Positions 24,339 to 33,110 of a DNA stretch of 52,752 nucleotides are shown in pieces. Below the pieces are notes generated by a model. The model ran no database searches. It had not been told where the DNA came from and saw only the letters and a program-made list of their open reading frames with translations. Source of the stretch: JADGHX01 sp035760965 (lineage in GTDB: Bacteria; Pseudomonadota; Gammaproteobacteria; Steroidobacterales; Steroidobacteraceae); contig DASTRY010000074.1 of assembly GCA_035760965.1 (NCBI GenBank), positions 1-52,752 of the forward strand. Reading direction: 5' to 3'. The stretch's first letter is position 1. Each line of letters opens with the position of its first letter. Position numbers and translations under genes: made by a program.

Positions 24339-25859
24339 ATGCATACCGATTTCCGCTCTTCTCGCGCGCCGGAGTCCGGCTCCTGGATTCGGCTCGCGCT
24401 CTGCGCGCTGGTGCTCGTGCCGCTCGCGGCGTGCTCGTCGAAGAAGGACAAGGCCATCGATCCTCCGGCGGAGCTCACCGATTTCCCCGCGAGTCTGCGC
24501 GTGCAGCGCGTGTGGGATACGGCGCTCGGGGGCAAGAAGGCCGAAGTCCTGCGGCTCGGGCTCGATGTCGCGACGGTGGACGGCCGCGCGTACGCAGCCG
24601 GGCGCAGCGGAGAGGTCGAAGCGTTCGATGTGGAGTCCGGGAAGACGCTGTGGCGTGCTCGCACAAAGGCGCCGCTCTCGGGCGGCACCGGCGTTGGCTA
24701 CGGGCTGGTGGTCGTCGGGTCGAGCGAGGGCGAAGTCATCGCGCTGAGCTCCGCAGATGGGAGCGAGCGCTGGCGGGTGAAGGTGAACGGGGAGGTGCTG
24801 TCGGCGCCTGCCGTCGGGCCGAATGCCGCGATCGTGCGCACGGTCGACGGCAAGCTGCATGCGCTCGCGAACGATACGGGCAAGCAGATTTGGGAGTACG
24901 AGCAGCAGGTCCCGCGCTTGTCGCTGCGAGGTACCGCGATACCTGTCATCGTCGGCAACGAAGTGATCTGCGGGTTCGACAACGGCAAGGTGGTCGCGCT
25001 GAGCCTGTCGGACGGCGCGCTCCTCTGGGAGACGACGGTCGCCCCGGCCCGCGGCCGCACCGAGCTCGAGCGGCTCGTCGATATCGACTCGGCCGTGAAG
25101 GTGATCGACGACAAGGTCTACGCCGTCAGCTTCCAGGGACGGGTCGCGCAGCTTGCGCTCGACTCGGGGCAGATCTGGTGGGCCCAGGACATGTCGAGCT
25201 ATCGCGGGCTGACTGTCGATGAAGACAACGTGTACATCTCGACGGCCGAAGGCGATGTCGTCGCGCTCAGGCGCACCACCGGTGCGGAGTTGTGGCGGCA
25301 GAAGGGCCTGGCGCACCGCGGGTTGTCCGCGCCCGTGCTGACGGACGACTCGGTCGTCGTCGCGGACTTCAAAGGGTACGTGCACTGGCTCGATAAGAAT
25401 ACGGGTGCGTTCGCGGGGCGTGCCCAGGCGGGTGGCGAGCGCATCAGCAATGCACCGGTCGCGACTGAGAACCGCGTGCTCGTGATGAACGACGAGGGCA
25501 AGATCACGGCCTTCAAGACCGCGCCGATTGCGCTGGCGTCGGCGGGCAAGCCGAGCAAAGCGCGCGAGGCGACGAGTCCCGCACCGGCGCAAGAGCCCGC
25601 CGGTTCCGGTGAGGCGACGCCGCCGGGCTCGGCGACTCCGCCGTCGTCCAGTGCGGAGCGGGCGCCCGCGGAAGCTGCGCCGCCTCCGGAAGCGCCGGCG
25701 GCCCCTCCTGCCGCGCCGGCGGAGTCCGTGCCGTCAGAGCACAGCGGAACGCCCGCGGAGCCACCCGTCGAATCGCCGCCCAGCTCCGGCGCGTCCTCGC
25801 AGGGCGCGGCGCCTGACGCCACGCCGCCGCCCGGCACGTCTCACGCCAACGGCGGTTGA
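24339..25859 (+). CDS. bamB: Outer-membrane assembly lipoprotein BamB, long form
   Basis: A 506-residue lipoprotein of the BAM complex that assembles outer-membrane beta-barrels. Signal peptide with lipobox LAAC (about residue 32), then an eight-bladed PQQ-like beta-propeller visible as repeats such as GKTLWRARTKAPLSGG, GSERWRVKVNGEVLSAP and GAELWRQKGLAHRGLSAPVL. E. coli BamB has 392 residues; here about 105 extra residues form a Pro/Ala/Ser/Glu-rich tail after ITAFKTAPIALAS. The tail keeps the frame and is probably genuine, but its role is unknown. Followed after nine bases by der. Confidence 0.93.
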   Translation: MHTDFRSSRAPESGSWIRLALCALVLVPLAACSSKKDKAIDPPAELTDFPASLRVQRVWDTALGGKKAEVLRLGLDVATVDGRAYAAGRSGEVEAFDVESGKTLWRARTKAPLSGGTGVGYGLVVVGSSEGEVIALSSADGSERWRVKVNGEVLSAPAVGPNAAIVRTVDGKLHALANDTGKQIWEYEQQVPRLSLRGTAIPVIVGNEVICGFDNGKVVALSLSDGALLWETTVAPARGRTELERLVDIDSAVKVIDDKVYAVSFQGRVAQLALDSGQIWWAQDMSSYRGLTVDEDNVYISTAEGDVVALRRTTGAELWRQKGLAHRGLSAPVLTDDSVVVADFKGYVHWLDKNTGAFAGRAQAGGERISNAPVATENRVLVMNDEGKITAFKTAPIALASAGKPSKAREATSPAPAQEPAGSGEATPPGSATPPSSSAERAPAEAAPPPEAPAAPPAAPAESVPSEHSGTPAEPPVESPPSSGASSQGAAPDATPPPGTSHANGG

Positions 25860-25868
25860 GTATCGGAT

Positions 25869-27356
25869 GTGCTGCCAGTCATCGCTCTCGTCGGTCGGCC
25901 GAACGTCGGCAAATCGACGCTGTTCAATGCCCTGACGGGAACGCGCGACGCCATCGTCGCCGACGTTCCCGGCGTGACGCGTGACCGGCAGTACGGATTC
26001 GGCCGCGTCGGTCCGGTGCCGTATGTTGCGATCGATACGGGCGGTCTCGTCGAGAATCCCACCGGCATCGAGGCACAGATGCGCGTGCAAACCGAGCGCG
26101 CCATCGAGGAAGCGGATCGCTTCGTGCTTCTCGCGGACGCGCGCGCCGGGCTCACGCATCAGGATGCGTTCGTCGCGCGCGAGCTGCGGCGCGCGGGCAA
26201 ACCGGTTTTTCTCGCCGTCAACAAGGCCGAGGGCAAGGACCCGACGGAGGTCGCGGCCGAATTTCACGAGCTCGCGCTCGGCGAGCCGTTCGCGATTTCC
26301 GCGAGCCATGCGCAGGGGCTCGATGTGCTCATGGAGCACGTGCTCGCCGGATTCGAGCCGGCCGCGGCCGACGCGACGGAATCCTCGGCGATCAAGATCG
26401 CGGTGATCGGGCGCCCGAACGTCGGCAAGTCGACGCTGGTGAATCGGCTGCTCGGCGAGGAGCGCGTCATCGCGAGCGATCAGCCGGGCACGACCCGCGA
26501 TCGCATTCTCGTGCCGTTCCGGCGCGACGACCGCGATTTTCTCCTGATCGACACGGCAGGCGTGCGCCGCCGCTCCAAGGTGGAGGACGTCATCGAGCGG
26601 GTCAGCGTCGCAAAGACCCTGCAGGCGATCGAGGAGGCACACGTGGTCATCCTCGTGCTCGATGCGCACGATGCGGTCGGCGAGCACGATGCGAGCGTGC
26701 TGGGGCTCGCGCTGCAGCGCGGGCGCGCGGTGCTGATCGCCGTCAACAAGTGGGATCACATTCCAATGGAGCAGCGCGACGAGATCCGTCGGCAGGTTGC
26801 GCTGAAGCTCGACTTCGTGCCGTTCGCGCCGGTGCATTTCATTTCCGCGCGTCACGGCACGGGTGTGGGCGAGCTCATCGGCGACACGATCCGCGCGTAC
26901 GAAGCGGCGATGCGCGAGATGCGCACGCCGGAGCTCACTCGCACGCTCGAGCACGCGATGACCGTGCACCAGCCGCCGCTCGTGCACGGCCGGCGCATCA
27001 AGCTGCGCTACGCACACCAGGGCGGGCGCAATCCGCCGCGCATCGTGATCCACGGAAATCAGACGGCGCACGTGCCCGACGCGTACGCGCGCTATCTGGC
27101 CAACGTGTTCCGCAAGACGTTCGACTTGTTCGCGACGCCCGTGCAGCTCGAATTTCGCACGGACGCGAATCCGTTCACGGCCGGCAAGCGCGAGAAGCGC
27201 AACTCGAGCGGTCGGCCCGGCAAGGCCACCCCGAACAATCCCGGCAGCAAGAATCGCCGTGCGGCCGCCGAGCGCGACCGCAAGAGGCGCATCAAGAAGC
27301 AGCGCCAGGAAAGTCGGCCGTCGGGTGAGGGCGGCGGGTCGAAGGGGCGTCGCTGA
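25869..27356 (+). CDS. der: Ribosome biogenesis GTPase Der (EngA)
   Basis: A 495-residue GTPase with two tandem G domains, needed for 50S subunit maturation. The P-loops are GRPNVGKSTLFN (near the start) and GRPNVGKSTLVN (about residue 180); switch II motifs are DTGG and DTAG; NKAE and NKWD provide base specificity. A C-terminal KH-like domain follows, then a basic tail. GTG start at 25869. It is the last gene of the long plus-strand run. Confidence 0.96.
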   Translation: MLPVIALVGRPNVGKSTLFNALTGTRDAIVADVPGVTRDRQYGFGRVGPVPYVAIDTGGLVENPTGIEAQMRVQTERAIEEADRFVLLADARAGLTHQDAFVARELRRAGKPVFLAVNKAEGKDPTEVAAEFHELALGEPFAISASHAQGLDVLMEHVLAGFEPAAADATESSAIKIAVIGRPNVGKSTLVNRLLGEERVIASDQPGTTRDRILVPFRRDDRDFLLIDTAGVRRRSKVEDVIERVSVAKTLQAIEEAHVVILVLDAHDAVGEHDASVLGLALQRGRAVLIAVNKWDHIPMEQRDEIRRQVALKLDFVPFAPVHFISARHGTGVGELIGDTIRAYEAAMREMRTPELTRTLEHAMTVHQPPLVHGRRIKLRYAHQGGRNPPRIVIHGNQTAHVPDAYARYLANVFRKTFDLFATPVQLEFRTDANPFTAGKREKRNSSGRPGKATPNNPGSKNRRAAAERDRKRRIKKQRQESRPSGEGGGSKGRR

Positions 27357-27442
27357 GCGCTACCAACGCGCACCTCCTGTCAGCGCGTCGATCGCCGGCA
27401 AGACGCGGATCGTTTTGCTGACATCGAACGCCCGTTGCCCGG

Positions 27443-27475
27443 TTGAAAATTAGAAGTCCGACTTCTAATTTTCAA
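27443..27475. repeat. Perfect 33-bp AT-rich palindrome
   Basis: TTGAAAATTAGAAGT (27443-27457), spacer CCG, and its exact reverse complement ACTTCTAATTTTCAA (27461-27475). It stands out by base composition from its GC-rich surroundings. It lies between the convergent der and small membrane-protein genes, so it could be a bidirectional transcription stop, although there is no true U-tract. It could also be the footprint of a REP-like or transposon-borne element. No other copy was noticed in the window. Confidence 0.85.
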
Positions 27476-27588
27476 GTCACAGTGCCAGACGCCGCGGTGG
27501 GCGGCGAAGCGCATCTCAGCTTCATGGTTTGGCACAGTGCGCGAAGTGCAGAGCTCCCCGCGGCGACCGGAAAGTCGTGGTCGCGCCG

Positions 27589-27783
27589 CTACGGCCGGCC
27601 GCCGAGCAGGCGCGCCGGCAGGAATACGATTGCGCGCAAGAGCTCGAATACCCCGCCGACCGCAATCCCGACCAGCCTGAAGGGCAGCGAGAGCAGCCAC
27701 ACGAAGGGCCACAGCACGAGCGCCAGCAGCGCGAGTGGCCAGCAAAGCACCAGCAAGAGCAGCCACAGCAGAAATTTGATCAT
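27589..27783 (-). CDS. Small hydrophobic membrane protein, function unknown
   Basis: A 64-residue protein made almost entirely of two hydrophobic helices (IKFLLWLLLLVLCWPLALLAL and the VLWPFVWLLSLPFRLVGIAVGG stretch), with a short basic end. The chosen ATG at 27783 has GAGA upstream; an ATG at 27807 in the same frame would add eight polar residues. Not assigned to a named family. The hydrophobic pattern would be unlikely by chance. Confidence 0.55.
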   Translation of the reverse strand: MIKFLLWLLLLVLCWPLALLALVLWPFVWLLSLPFRLVGIAVGGVFELLRAIVFLPARLLGGRP

Positions 27784-27963
27784 GATCTCGATGTCGTCCC
27801 GGGGCATTCACCCGGCGCATTGCCGCCGGCTGCTCTAAAACACGCAACCACGTTGCCAGTTGCAGCAGATGTGGCGCGATCGGGTATTTCTGCACGTTCT
27901 CACCACGAATGCGCGTCGCACTGCCGAGCCACCACCGCACATCGTTCCGCTCGACCTCTTTGG

Positions 27964-27992
27964 TTGACGCTGTGTACAGGTGTGCATACAAT
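27964..27992 (+). promoter_or_regulatory. brnTA promoter with possible operator
   Basis: TTGACG (27964-27969), a 17-base spacer and TACAAT (27987-27992) form a near-consensus sigma-70 promoter. The -10 overlaps the ATG at 27991 that would start a canonical BrnT. The spacer holds the partly symmetric stretches TGTGTACA and TGTGCATACA, plausible half-sites for autoregulation by the ribbon-helix-helix antitoxin BrnA. Confidence 0.5.
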
Positions 27993-28271
27993 GAAATCGC
28001 GAGAGTACGAGTGGGACCCGGTCAAAGCGCGCGCGCGAATTTGCGCAAGCACGGCGTGAGTTTCGCTTCGGCGGCACTCAGTCTGCTGCACGAGCGGGCG
28101 CTCGTACGAACCGATCCGGACTCCAATGGCGAAGCGCGCTACGTCGCGATCAGCGCCGATCCGCTCGGGCAAACGCTGGTCACTGTCTTCACCTTTCGTG
28201 GCGCGAGAGTGCGAATCATCTCGTCACGTCGCGCCACGCAGTCCGAGCGCCGCACATTCGAGCAAGGCTAA
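27991..28271 (+). pseudogene. brnT: BrnT-family toxin, frame disrupted near the N-terminus
   Basis: BrnT is a RelE-like ribonuclease toxin. From ATG 27991 the frame encodes the family start (MKSREYEWDPVKARA) but then leaves it and stops at 28059. The rest of the toxin (ANLRKHGVSFASAALSLL ... VRIISSRRATQSERRTFEQG) continues in another frame to 28271. The break falls in an 11-base alternating GC run (28027-28037): removing one GC dinucleotide restores a full toxin. This may be a true inactivating slippage, phase variation or a sequence error. Alternatively, translation from GTG at 28011, just downstream of the predicted transcription start, would give 86 residues lacking the first strand. The antitoxin follows intact with a one-base overlap. 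Confidence 0.75.
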
Positions 28272-28537
28272 TGCGCAAGAAATACGACTTTTCCGGCGCC
28301 CGCCGCGGCCCGGTGCTTCGCGAGCCGACGAAAGGGAAGACGCGCATCACCATCCGGCTCGACAACGAGGTGCTGCACTGGTTCATGCGTCGCGTCGAGG
28401 AGGCCGGTGGCGGTAACTATCAGACCGAAATCAACGACGCGCTTGTCGAGCACATCGCGCGCAAGCGGGAGCCGCTCGAGGAGACATTGCGCCGCGTGGT
28501 TCGTGAGGAATTGCGGCGCGCGAAGGAAGCGCGCTAG
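28271..28537 (+). CDS. brnA: BrnA-family antitoxin
   Basis: An 88-residue ribbon-helix-helix antitoxin that neutralises BrnT and represses the operon. After a basic start (MRKKYDFSGARRG) comes the DNA-binding strand GKTRITIRLDNEVLHWFM and helices EAGGGNYQTEINDALVEHIARK. The ATG overlaps the toxin stop by one base, as usual in type II pairs with toxin first. The frame is intact although the toxin frame is broken. Confidence 0.85.
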   Translation: MRKKYDFSGARRGPVLREPTKGKTRITIRLDNEVLHWFMRRVEEAGGGNYQTEINDALVEHIARKREPLEETLRRVVREELRRAKEAR

Positions 28538-28716
28538 AGCGGGCGCGTCAAACAGCGCGCCGACGTGCGCGCGATCACTCAGCTCACAGTTCACTCAGCC
28601 GGCCGGAAGAGTACAGACGCGTTGAGCGGCCCGGCGGCGGTAACCGCCTCCTTCGCCCACACGGGACGTTGTGTTGAAGCCGTGCGCGGCGACGACCGTG
28701 TCTTTCGCGCTGTGGC

Positions 28717-29697
28717 TCAACTCTTCGTGCTTGCTTTCTGAGTCGCCGGTGGAGTGGGAGGCAGGAACAGCGCCGGATCCACCATCGTGCCGTTCAGCAT
28801 CACGCCCCAGTGCAGGTGAGGCCCGGTCACGCGGCCGGTTGCGCCGACCTTGCCGAGCACATCCCCCGTGCTCACCGTGTCGCCGACCTTCACGTCGATG
28901 ACGCTCATGTGACCGTACATCGTGATGAATCCCTGGCCGTGATCGACGATCACCGTGTTGCCGCTGAAGAAGAAGTTGTCCGCCTCGATCACGCGACCGG
29001 CCGCCGGCGCTTTGATCGGCGTTCCGGTGGGCGCGGCGATGTCCATCCCCGTGTGCGGGCTGCGCGGCTGATTGTTGAATACGCGTCGCAGACCGTATGA
29101 GCTGGAGCGCGGCCCAGGAATCGGGGGCAGCAAGCGCAGCGTGGCGGGCGGCGTGTCGCTGAAGGTCGCGAAAGCCTTGGCCAGACGCGGTCGTTCCTCG
29201 TCGGTCCGGGCTTTGTCTTCGGGCGAGAGGTCGACCATCTTCGGCGCAACCTTCAGGCTCTGCACGCGATACTGCTTCGGTTTGATCTCGACGACCGTGT
29301 CCTTTCCCTGTGACGCGCGCGTCTCGATGGCGAGCTTCAGGGACCCGGGCTGGGTCGCGAGCGGCACGCCCACGACGGCGAGCCACCGGTCTTTCACGCG
29401 CAGCACCATGGCGCGCGAATCGCCGAGCTTCACGGTCGGCGGATCGTCCGCCGCGGCGTCGATCGGAAGCAGCACCACTCCGCCCGGAACGTGGCTCTCC
29501 TTGGGAAGCTGAAGCGCGCTGGATGCTGTGTTGCGGACGTGCGCGCCGGTGCTGGCTTTCGCAGCCGGCGCGGAGCTGTCGGTCCCCTTTGCCGCCGCAC
29601 TGCTGCTGTCCGCGGCGAGCGCGATGTCGCTCCATGCCGTAAGCGTTGCGAGCGCCCCTAGCGCCATCGCGATCCACTTGCTTCGCTGCATCGTCAT
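28717..29697 (-). CDS. M23-family metallopeptidase, exported
   Basis: A 326-residue exported LytM/peptidase M23 protein. A signal peptide covers about 1-29, a beta-rich N-terminal domain of unknown role follows, and the lysostaphin-like domain has the zinc motifs HTGMD (HxxxD) and HLHW (HxH) with GHMS between them. The catalytic residues are present, so cleavage of peptidoglycan cross-links is likely, though some relatives only activate amidases. The ATG at 29697 overlaps the xseA stop (ATGA); an in-frame ATG at 29691 has a better-placed AAGGA and may be the true start. Confidence 0.9.
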   Translation of the reverse strand: MTMQRSKWIAMALGALATLTAWSDIALAADSSSAAAKGTDSSAPAAKASTGAHVRNTASSALQLPKESHVPGGVVLLPIDAAADDPPTVKLGDSRAMVLRVKDRWLAVVGVPLATQPGSLKLAIETRASQGKDTVVEIKPKQYRVQSLKVAPKMVDLSPEDKARTDEERPRLAKAFATFSDTPPATLRLLPPIPGPRSSSYGLRRVFNNQPRSPHTGMDIAAPTGTPIKAPAAGRVIEADNFFFSGNTVIVDHGQGFITMYGHMSVIDVKVGDTVSTGDVLGKVGATGRVTGPHLHWGVMLNGTMVDPALFLPPTPPATQKASTKS

Positions 29698-31424
29698 TCC
29701 TTCTTCTCGGTCCTCGTCACTTGCGCGCGCAGCTTACCTTGCGCGACGCGCGCCTCGATGTCGTCACCGACCTTCAGGGAGCTTGCATCCGTTACGAGTG
29801 CGCCGTCTGCCACCCGCGTCACGATCGCGAAGCCCCGATCGAGCGTAGCAAGAGGGCTCACGGTGTTCAGCGCCCGCACGGCGAGCGCCAGGCGATTCTC
29901 GGCTCGCGTGACGAGCCTGTTGAGTGCGTTCGTCAGTCGGCCTTCGAGTGTTTGATGTCTCAGCCGAAGCTCCCGAACGCGCCGCTCCGGCGAGTGGTGG
30001 AGCAGGGACGCGAGCGCCTCGCTCACGCGGCTGCGGTCCTTCTGCAAGGTCGTGCGGATTGATCCAACGAGACGTTGCTCGAGATCGTCCAGCCGCTGCT
30101 CCTGTTGCAGCAGCCGAGCGCCCGGATGCATCACCTTCAGGCGCGACGAGGCGGCTTCGAACCGATTCGAGAACATGCGCAACTCGCGGCGCATCGCGAC
30201 GACGAGCCGGTCCGCCGTGCGCGCAAGCACGTCCAGGCAGGCATGGCGATCGGGGACGACCATCTCGGCCGCACCCGACGGTGTCGGCGCGCGTGCGTCC
30301 GCGACGAAGTCGGCGATGGTGAAGTCGATCTCGTGACCGACGCCGCTGACGATCGGCAGCTTGCTGCCGTGGATCGCGCGCGCGACGCCCTCGTCGTTGA
30401 ATGCCCACAAGTCTTCGAGCGAGCCGCCGCCGCGCGTGAGGATGAGCACGTCGCACTCGGCGCGCGCATTCGCCACGCGCAGCGCCTGGATGATCGAGGG
30501 GATCGCGACCGCGCCTTGCACCGGCGTCGGATACACGATCACCGACGCGGGCGGAAAACGCCGCGCCAGGATCTTGAGCACGTCGCGGATGGCCGCGCCC
30601 GTGGGCGAGGTGATGACCCCGATGCGACGTGGAAAGCGCGGCAACTCGCGCTTCGTTTCCAGCGCGAAGAGCCCCTCCGCGGCGAGCTTCGCTTTGAGAC
30701 GTTCGTACTCGCGTTTCAGCGCGCCGACGCCCGCTTCCTCCATGTGCTCGACGGTGAGCTGATAATCGCCGCGCGCCTCGTACAGCGTGACGCGTCCGCG
30801 GACGACGACGTGCTGGCCGGACTTCGGTGTGAAGCCGACGCGCCCGTTCTGCACGCGGAACATCGCGCAACGGATCTGGGCCTCGCGGTCCTTCAGTGAG
30901 AAGTACCAATGACCCGAGCCGGGCGAGGAGAAGTTCGACAGCTCGCCCTCGAGCCACACGAGCGGCATCCCCCGCTCGAGCAGCAGGCGCACTTCGCGAT
31001 TCAATTTCGAGACGGTGTAGACCGTGCGAGTCGGCGTCGCGGCCTGGGCCCCGGCGGTCGGCGTTGCGATCTGGGCTCCAGCGATCGGCGGTGCGGTTTG
31101 GGTTCCGGCGGCCGGCGTTGCAGATGCAGTGGCCGCCCCGGAACCCGGCGGCCGGACCTGCTCGGGCGAGCGTCCGCTCACGTACGCCGTGCGCGTGCGG
31201 GGCTCTGCGCTTTGCGTCGCGGCGGTGCCGCGCGTGTTCGGAGCGCTTGGGCCGGCGCTGCGGCTCGCAGCGCGCGCACCTTCGGTGCTCGAAGCTTCGT
31301 CCTGCTGGCGATCCCGCGCGGGCTGAGGCGTCGGCGCGCTGCGCTTCCCGGGCGCTGCGGGCGCGCCTGCGCGTTTCTCGTCCGGACCGGCGGGGGGCAG
31401 GAAGAAGGGTAGCTGTTCGGTCAT
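29694..31424 (-). CDS. xseA: Exodeoxyribonuclease VII large subunit, with long N-terminal extension
   Basis: A 576-residue XseA. The OB-fold domain starts at TRTVYTVSKLNREVRLLLERGMPLVWLEGELSNF (about residue 120) and the catalytic exonuclease domain contains GVITSPTGAAIRDVL, LTRGGGSLEDLWAFNDE and SGVGHEIDFTIADFVADARAPTPS. E. coli XseA has 456 residues; the extra 120 or so at the N-terminus are low-complexity (Ala, Pro, Thr, Arg) and include a tandem repeat. The ATG at 31424 is chosen because the frame further upstream runs into the guaB promoter region. XseA works with XseB, not in this window, on single-stranded DNA ends. Divergent from guaB, as in E. coli. Confidence 0.93.
   Translation of the reverse strand: MTEQLPFFLPPAGPDEKRAGAPAAPGKRSAPTPQPARDRQQDEASSTEGARAASRSAGPSAPNTRGTAATQSAEPRTRTAYVSGRSPEQVRPPGSGAATASATPAAGTQTAPPIAGAQIATPTAGAQAATPTRTVYTVSKLNREVRLLLERGMPLVWLEGELSNFSSPGSGHWYFSLKDREAQIRCAMFRVQNGRVGFTPKSGQHVVVRGRVTLYEARGDYQLTVEHMEEAGVGALKREYERLKAKLAAEGLFALETKRELPRFPRRIGVITSPTGAAIRDVLKILARRFPPASVIVYPTPVQGAVAIPSIIQALRVANARAECDVLILTRGGGSLEDLWAFNDEGVARAIHGSKLPIVSGVGHEIDFTIADFVADARAPTPSGAAEMVVPDRHACLDVLARTADRLVVAMRRELRMFSNRFEAASSRLKVMHPGARLLQQEQRLDDLEQRLVGSIRTTLQKDRSRVSEALASLLHHSPERRVRELRLRHQTLEGRLTNALNRLVTRAENRLALAVRALNTVSPLATLDRGFAIVTRVADGALVTDASSLKVGDDIEARVAQGKLRAQVTRTEKKE
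31045..31125 (-). repeat. Three 27-bp tandem repeats inside xseA
   Basis: Three consecutive 27-base units (starting at 31045, 31072 and 31099, each beginning TGGG on the plus strand) encode nine-residue repeats of the type AGAQ-(I/A)-ATPT in the XseA N-terminal extension. Units differ at several positions, so this is an ageing expansion, not a fresh duplication. Confidence 0.8.
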
Positions 31425-31580
31425 GGAGTGCAGCGGCGGGAGCGGGGCGGTGAAGCCGTATGACGCCGGGAAGCGCCGCGTTTTCCTGCGACCGCCGCCC
31501 GCAATCGGCCCGGCCCGAGGGCGCCCAGATGACACCCTATCACAGGTTGCACCAGGCTTTCCCGCCTCCTGCCCCCTGCG

Positions 31581-31586
31581 TACAAT
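31581..31586 (+). promoter_or_regulatory. Candidate guaB -10 hexamer
   Basis: TACAAT lies 57 bases before the guaB ATG in the xseA/guaB divergent region. The -35 position is poor (TTTCCC at 31558-31563). Confidence 0.35.
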
Positions 31587-31643
31587 CGCGCGCCAATCTT
31601 CATCCGGCCCCTCCCAGCCGGGCACTTGGCGGTCCAGCGGTCC

Positions 31644-33110
31644 ATGCGAATCCTCGAAGAAGCACTGACCTTCGACGATGTTCTATTAGTCCCGGCTTAT
31701 TCGGAGGTTCTGCCACGCGAGACGGACCTCTCGACGCAGGTCACCCGACGCATCCGGCTCAACATCCCGCTGCTGTCCGCAGCCATGGATACCGTCACCG
31801 AAGCGCGACTCGCGATCACCATCGCGCAGGAAGGTGGCATCGGCATCGTCCACAAGAACATGTCGATCGAGCAGCAGGCCACCGAAGTGGGCCGCGTGAA
31901 GAAGTACGAGAGCGGCGTCATCAAGGACCCGATCACCGTCTCGCCGGATATGACCATCCGCCAGGTGCTCGAACTCACGCGCTCGCGCGGCATTTCGGGC
32001 GTGCCGGTGGTGGTGGGTCGCAAGGTCGTCGGCATCGTCACGCATCGCGACTTGCGGTTCGAGCAGAAGCTCGACGCGCCGGTTTCCACGGTGATGACGC
32101 CGCAAGAGCGCCTCATCACCGTGCGCGAGAACGCACCGAAGGAAGAGGTGCTCGGCCTGCTCCACAAGCACCGCATCGAGAAGGTGCTCGTCGTGAACGG
32201 CGACCACGAATTGGCCGGCATGATCACGGTGAAGGACTTCCAGAAAGCCACCGAATTTCCGCGTGCCTGCAAGGACGAGGGCGGCCGGCTGCGCGTCGGC
32301 GCCGCCGTTGGGACCACGCAGGACACGCTCGACCGCGTGGCCGCGCTGCGCGAGGCCGGCGTAGATCTCGTCGTCGTCGATACCGCGCACGGCGCGCACG
32401 TCGGCGTCATCGACACGGTGCGCAAGGTCAAGGCGCGCTGGGGCGACATGCAGGTCATTGCCGGCAACATCGCCACAGCGGACGCGGCGCGCAGACTCGT
32501 CGACGCCGGCGCGGATGCGGTGAAGGTCGGCATCGGCCCAGGCTCCATTTGCACGACGCGCATCGTCGCAGGTGTCGGGGTGCCGCAGATTTCCGCGGTT
32601 TCCATGGTGTGCGACGCGCTTGCAAAGACGGACGTGCCCCTCATCTCGGACGGCGGCATCCGCTTCTCCGGCGACATCGCGAAGGCGCTCGCGGCCGGCG
32701 CGCACGCCGTGATGATCGGCAGCCTGTTTGCCGGCACCGAAGAGTCGCCGGGCGAAGTCGAGCTGTATCAGGGCGCGTCGTACAAGTCGTATCGCGGCAT
32801 GGGCTCGATCGGCGCGATGGCCGAGCGCCACGGCTCCGCCGACCGCTATTTTCAAGACGCAGCGACCGAGCTCGAGAAGCTCGTGCCGGAAGGCGTCGAG
32901 GGGCGCGTGCCCTACAAGGGCAGCGTCGTCCAGATTCTGCAGCAGCTCGCGGGCGGCCTGCGCGCCGCGATGGGCTACACCGGTAGCCGCAACATCGACG
33001 AGCTGCGAACCCGGCCCAACTTCGTGCGCATCACGAACGCGGGCGTGCGTGAGAGTCACGTGCACGACGTGAGCATCACCAAAGAGGCCCCCAACTACCG
33101 CATCTCGTGA
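31644..33110 (+). CDS. guaB: Inosine-5'-monophosphate dehydrogenase
   Basis: A 488-residue enzyme oxidising IMP to XMP with NAD+, the first committed step to GMP. A TIM-barrel is interrupted by two CBS domains (about 95-205). The catalytic cysteine lies in GPGSICTTRI, and the flap/product motif GMGSIGAM is followed by AERHGSADRYF. The ATG at 31644 gives the E. coli length exactly; an in-frame TTG at 31626 is less likely. The stop overlaps the GTG of guaA by four bases. Confidence 0.97.
   Translation: MRILEEALTFDDVLLVPAYSEVLPRETDLSTQVTRRIRLNIPLLSAAMDTVTEARLAITIAQEGGIGIVHKNMSIEQQATEVGRVKKYESGVIKDPITVSPDMTIRQVLELTRSRGISGVPVVVGRKVVGIVTHRDLRFEQKLDAPVSTVMTPQERLITVRENAPKEEVLGLLHKHRIEKVLVVNGDHELAGMITVKDFQKATEFPRACKDEGGRLRVGAAVGTTQDTLDRVAALREAGVDLVVVDTAHGAHVGVIDTVRKVKARWGDMQVIAGNIATADAARRLVDAGADAVKVGIGPGSICTTRIVAGVGVPQISAVSMVCDALAKTDVPLISDGGIRFSGDIAKALAAGAHAVMIGSLFAGTEESPGEVELYQGASYKSYRGMGSIGAMAERHGSADRYFQDAATELEKLVPEGVEGRVPYKGSVVQILQQLAGGLRAAMGYTGSRNIDELRTRPNFVRITNAGVRESHVHDVSITKEAPNYRIS

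Noticed and set aside
23400..25592. 730-codon minus-strand frame opposite yfgM and bamB
   Set aside because: Longest open frame of that region but Arg/His-rich with no motif; yfgM and bamB are certain.
31460..32986. 508-codon plus-strand frame overlapping guaB in another frame
   Set aside because: Shadow of guaB; His/Arg-rich, no family match.
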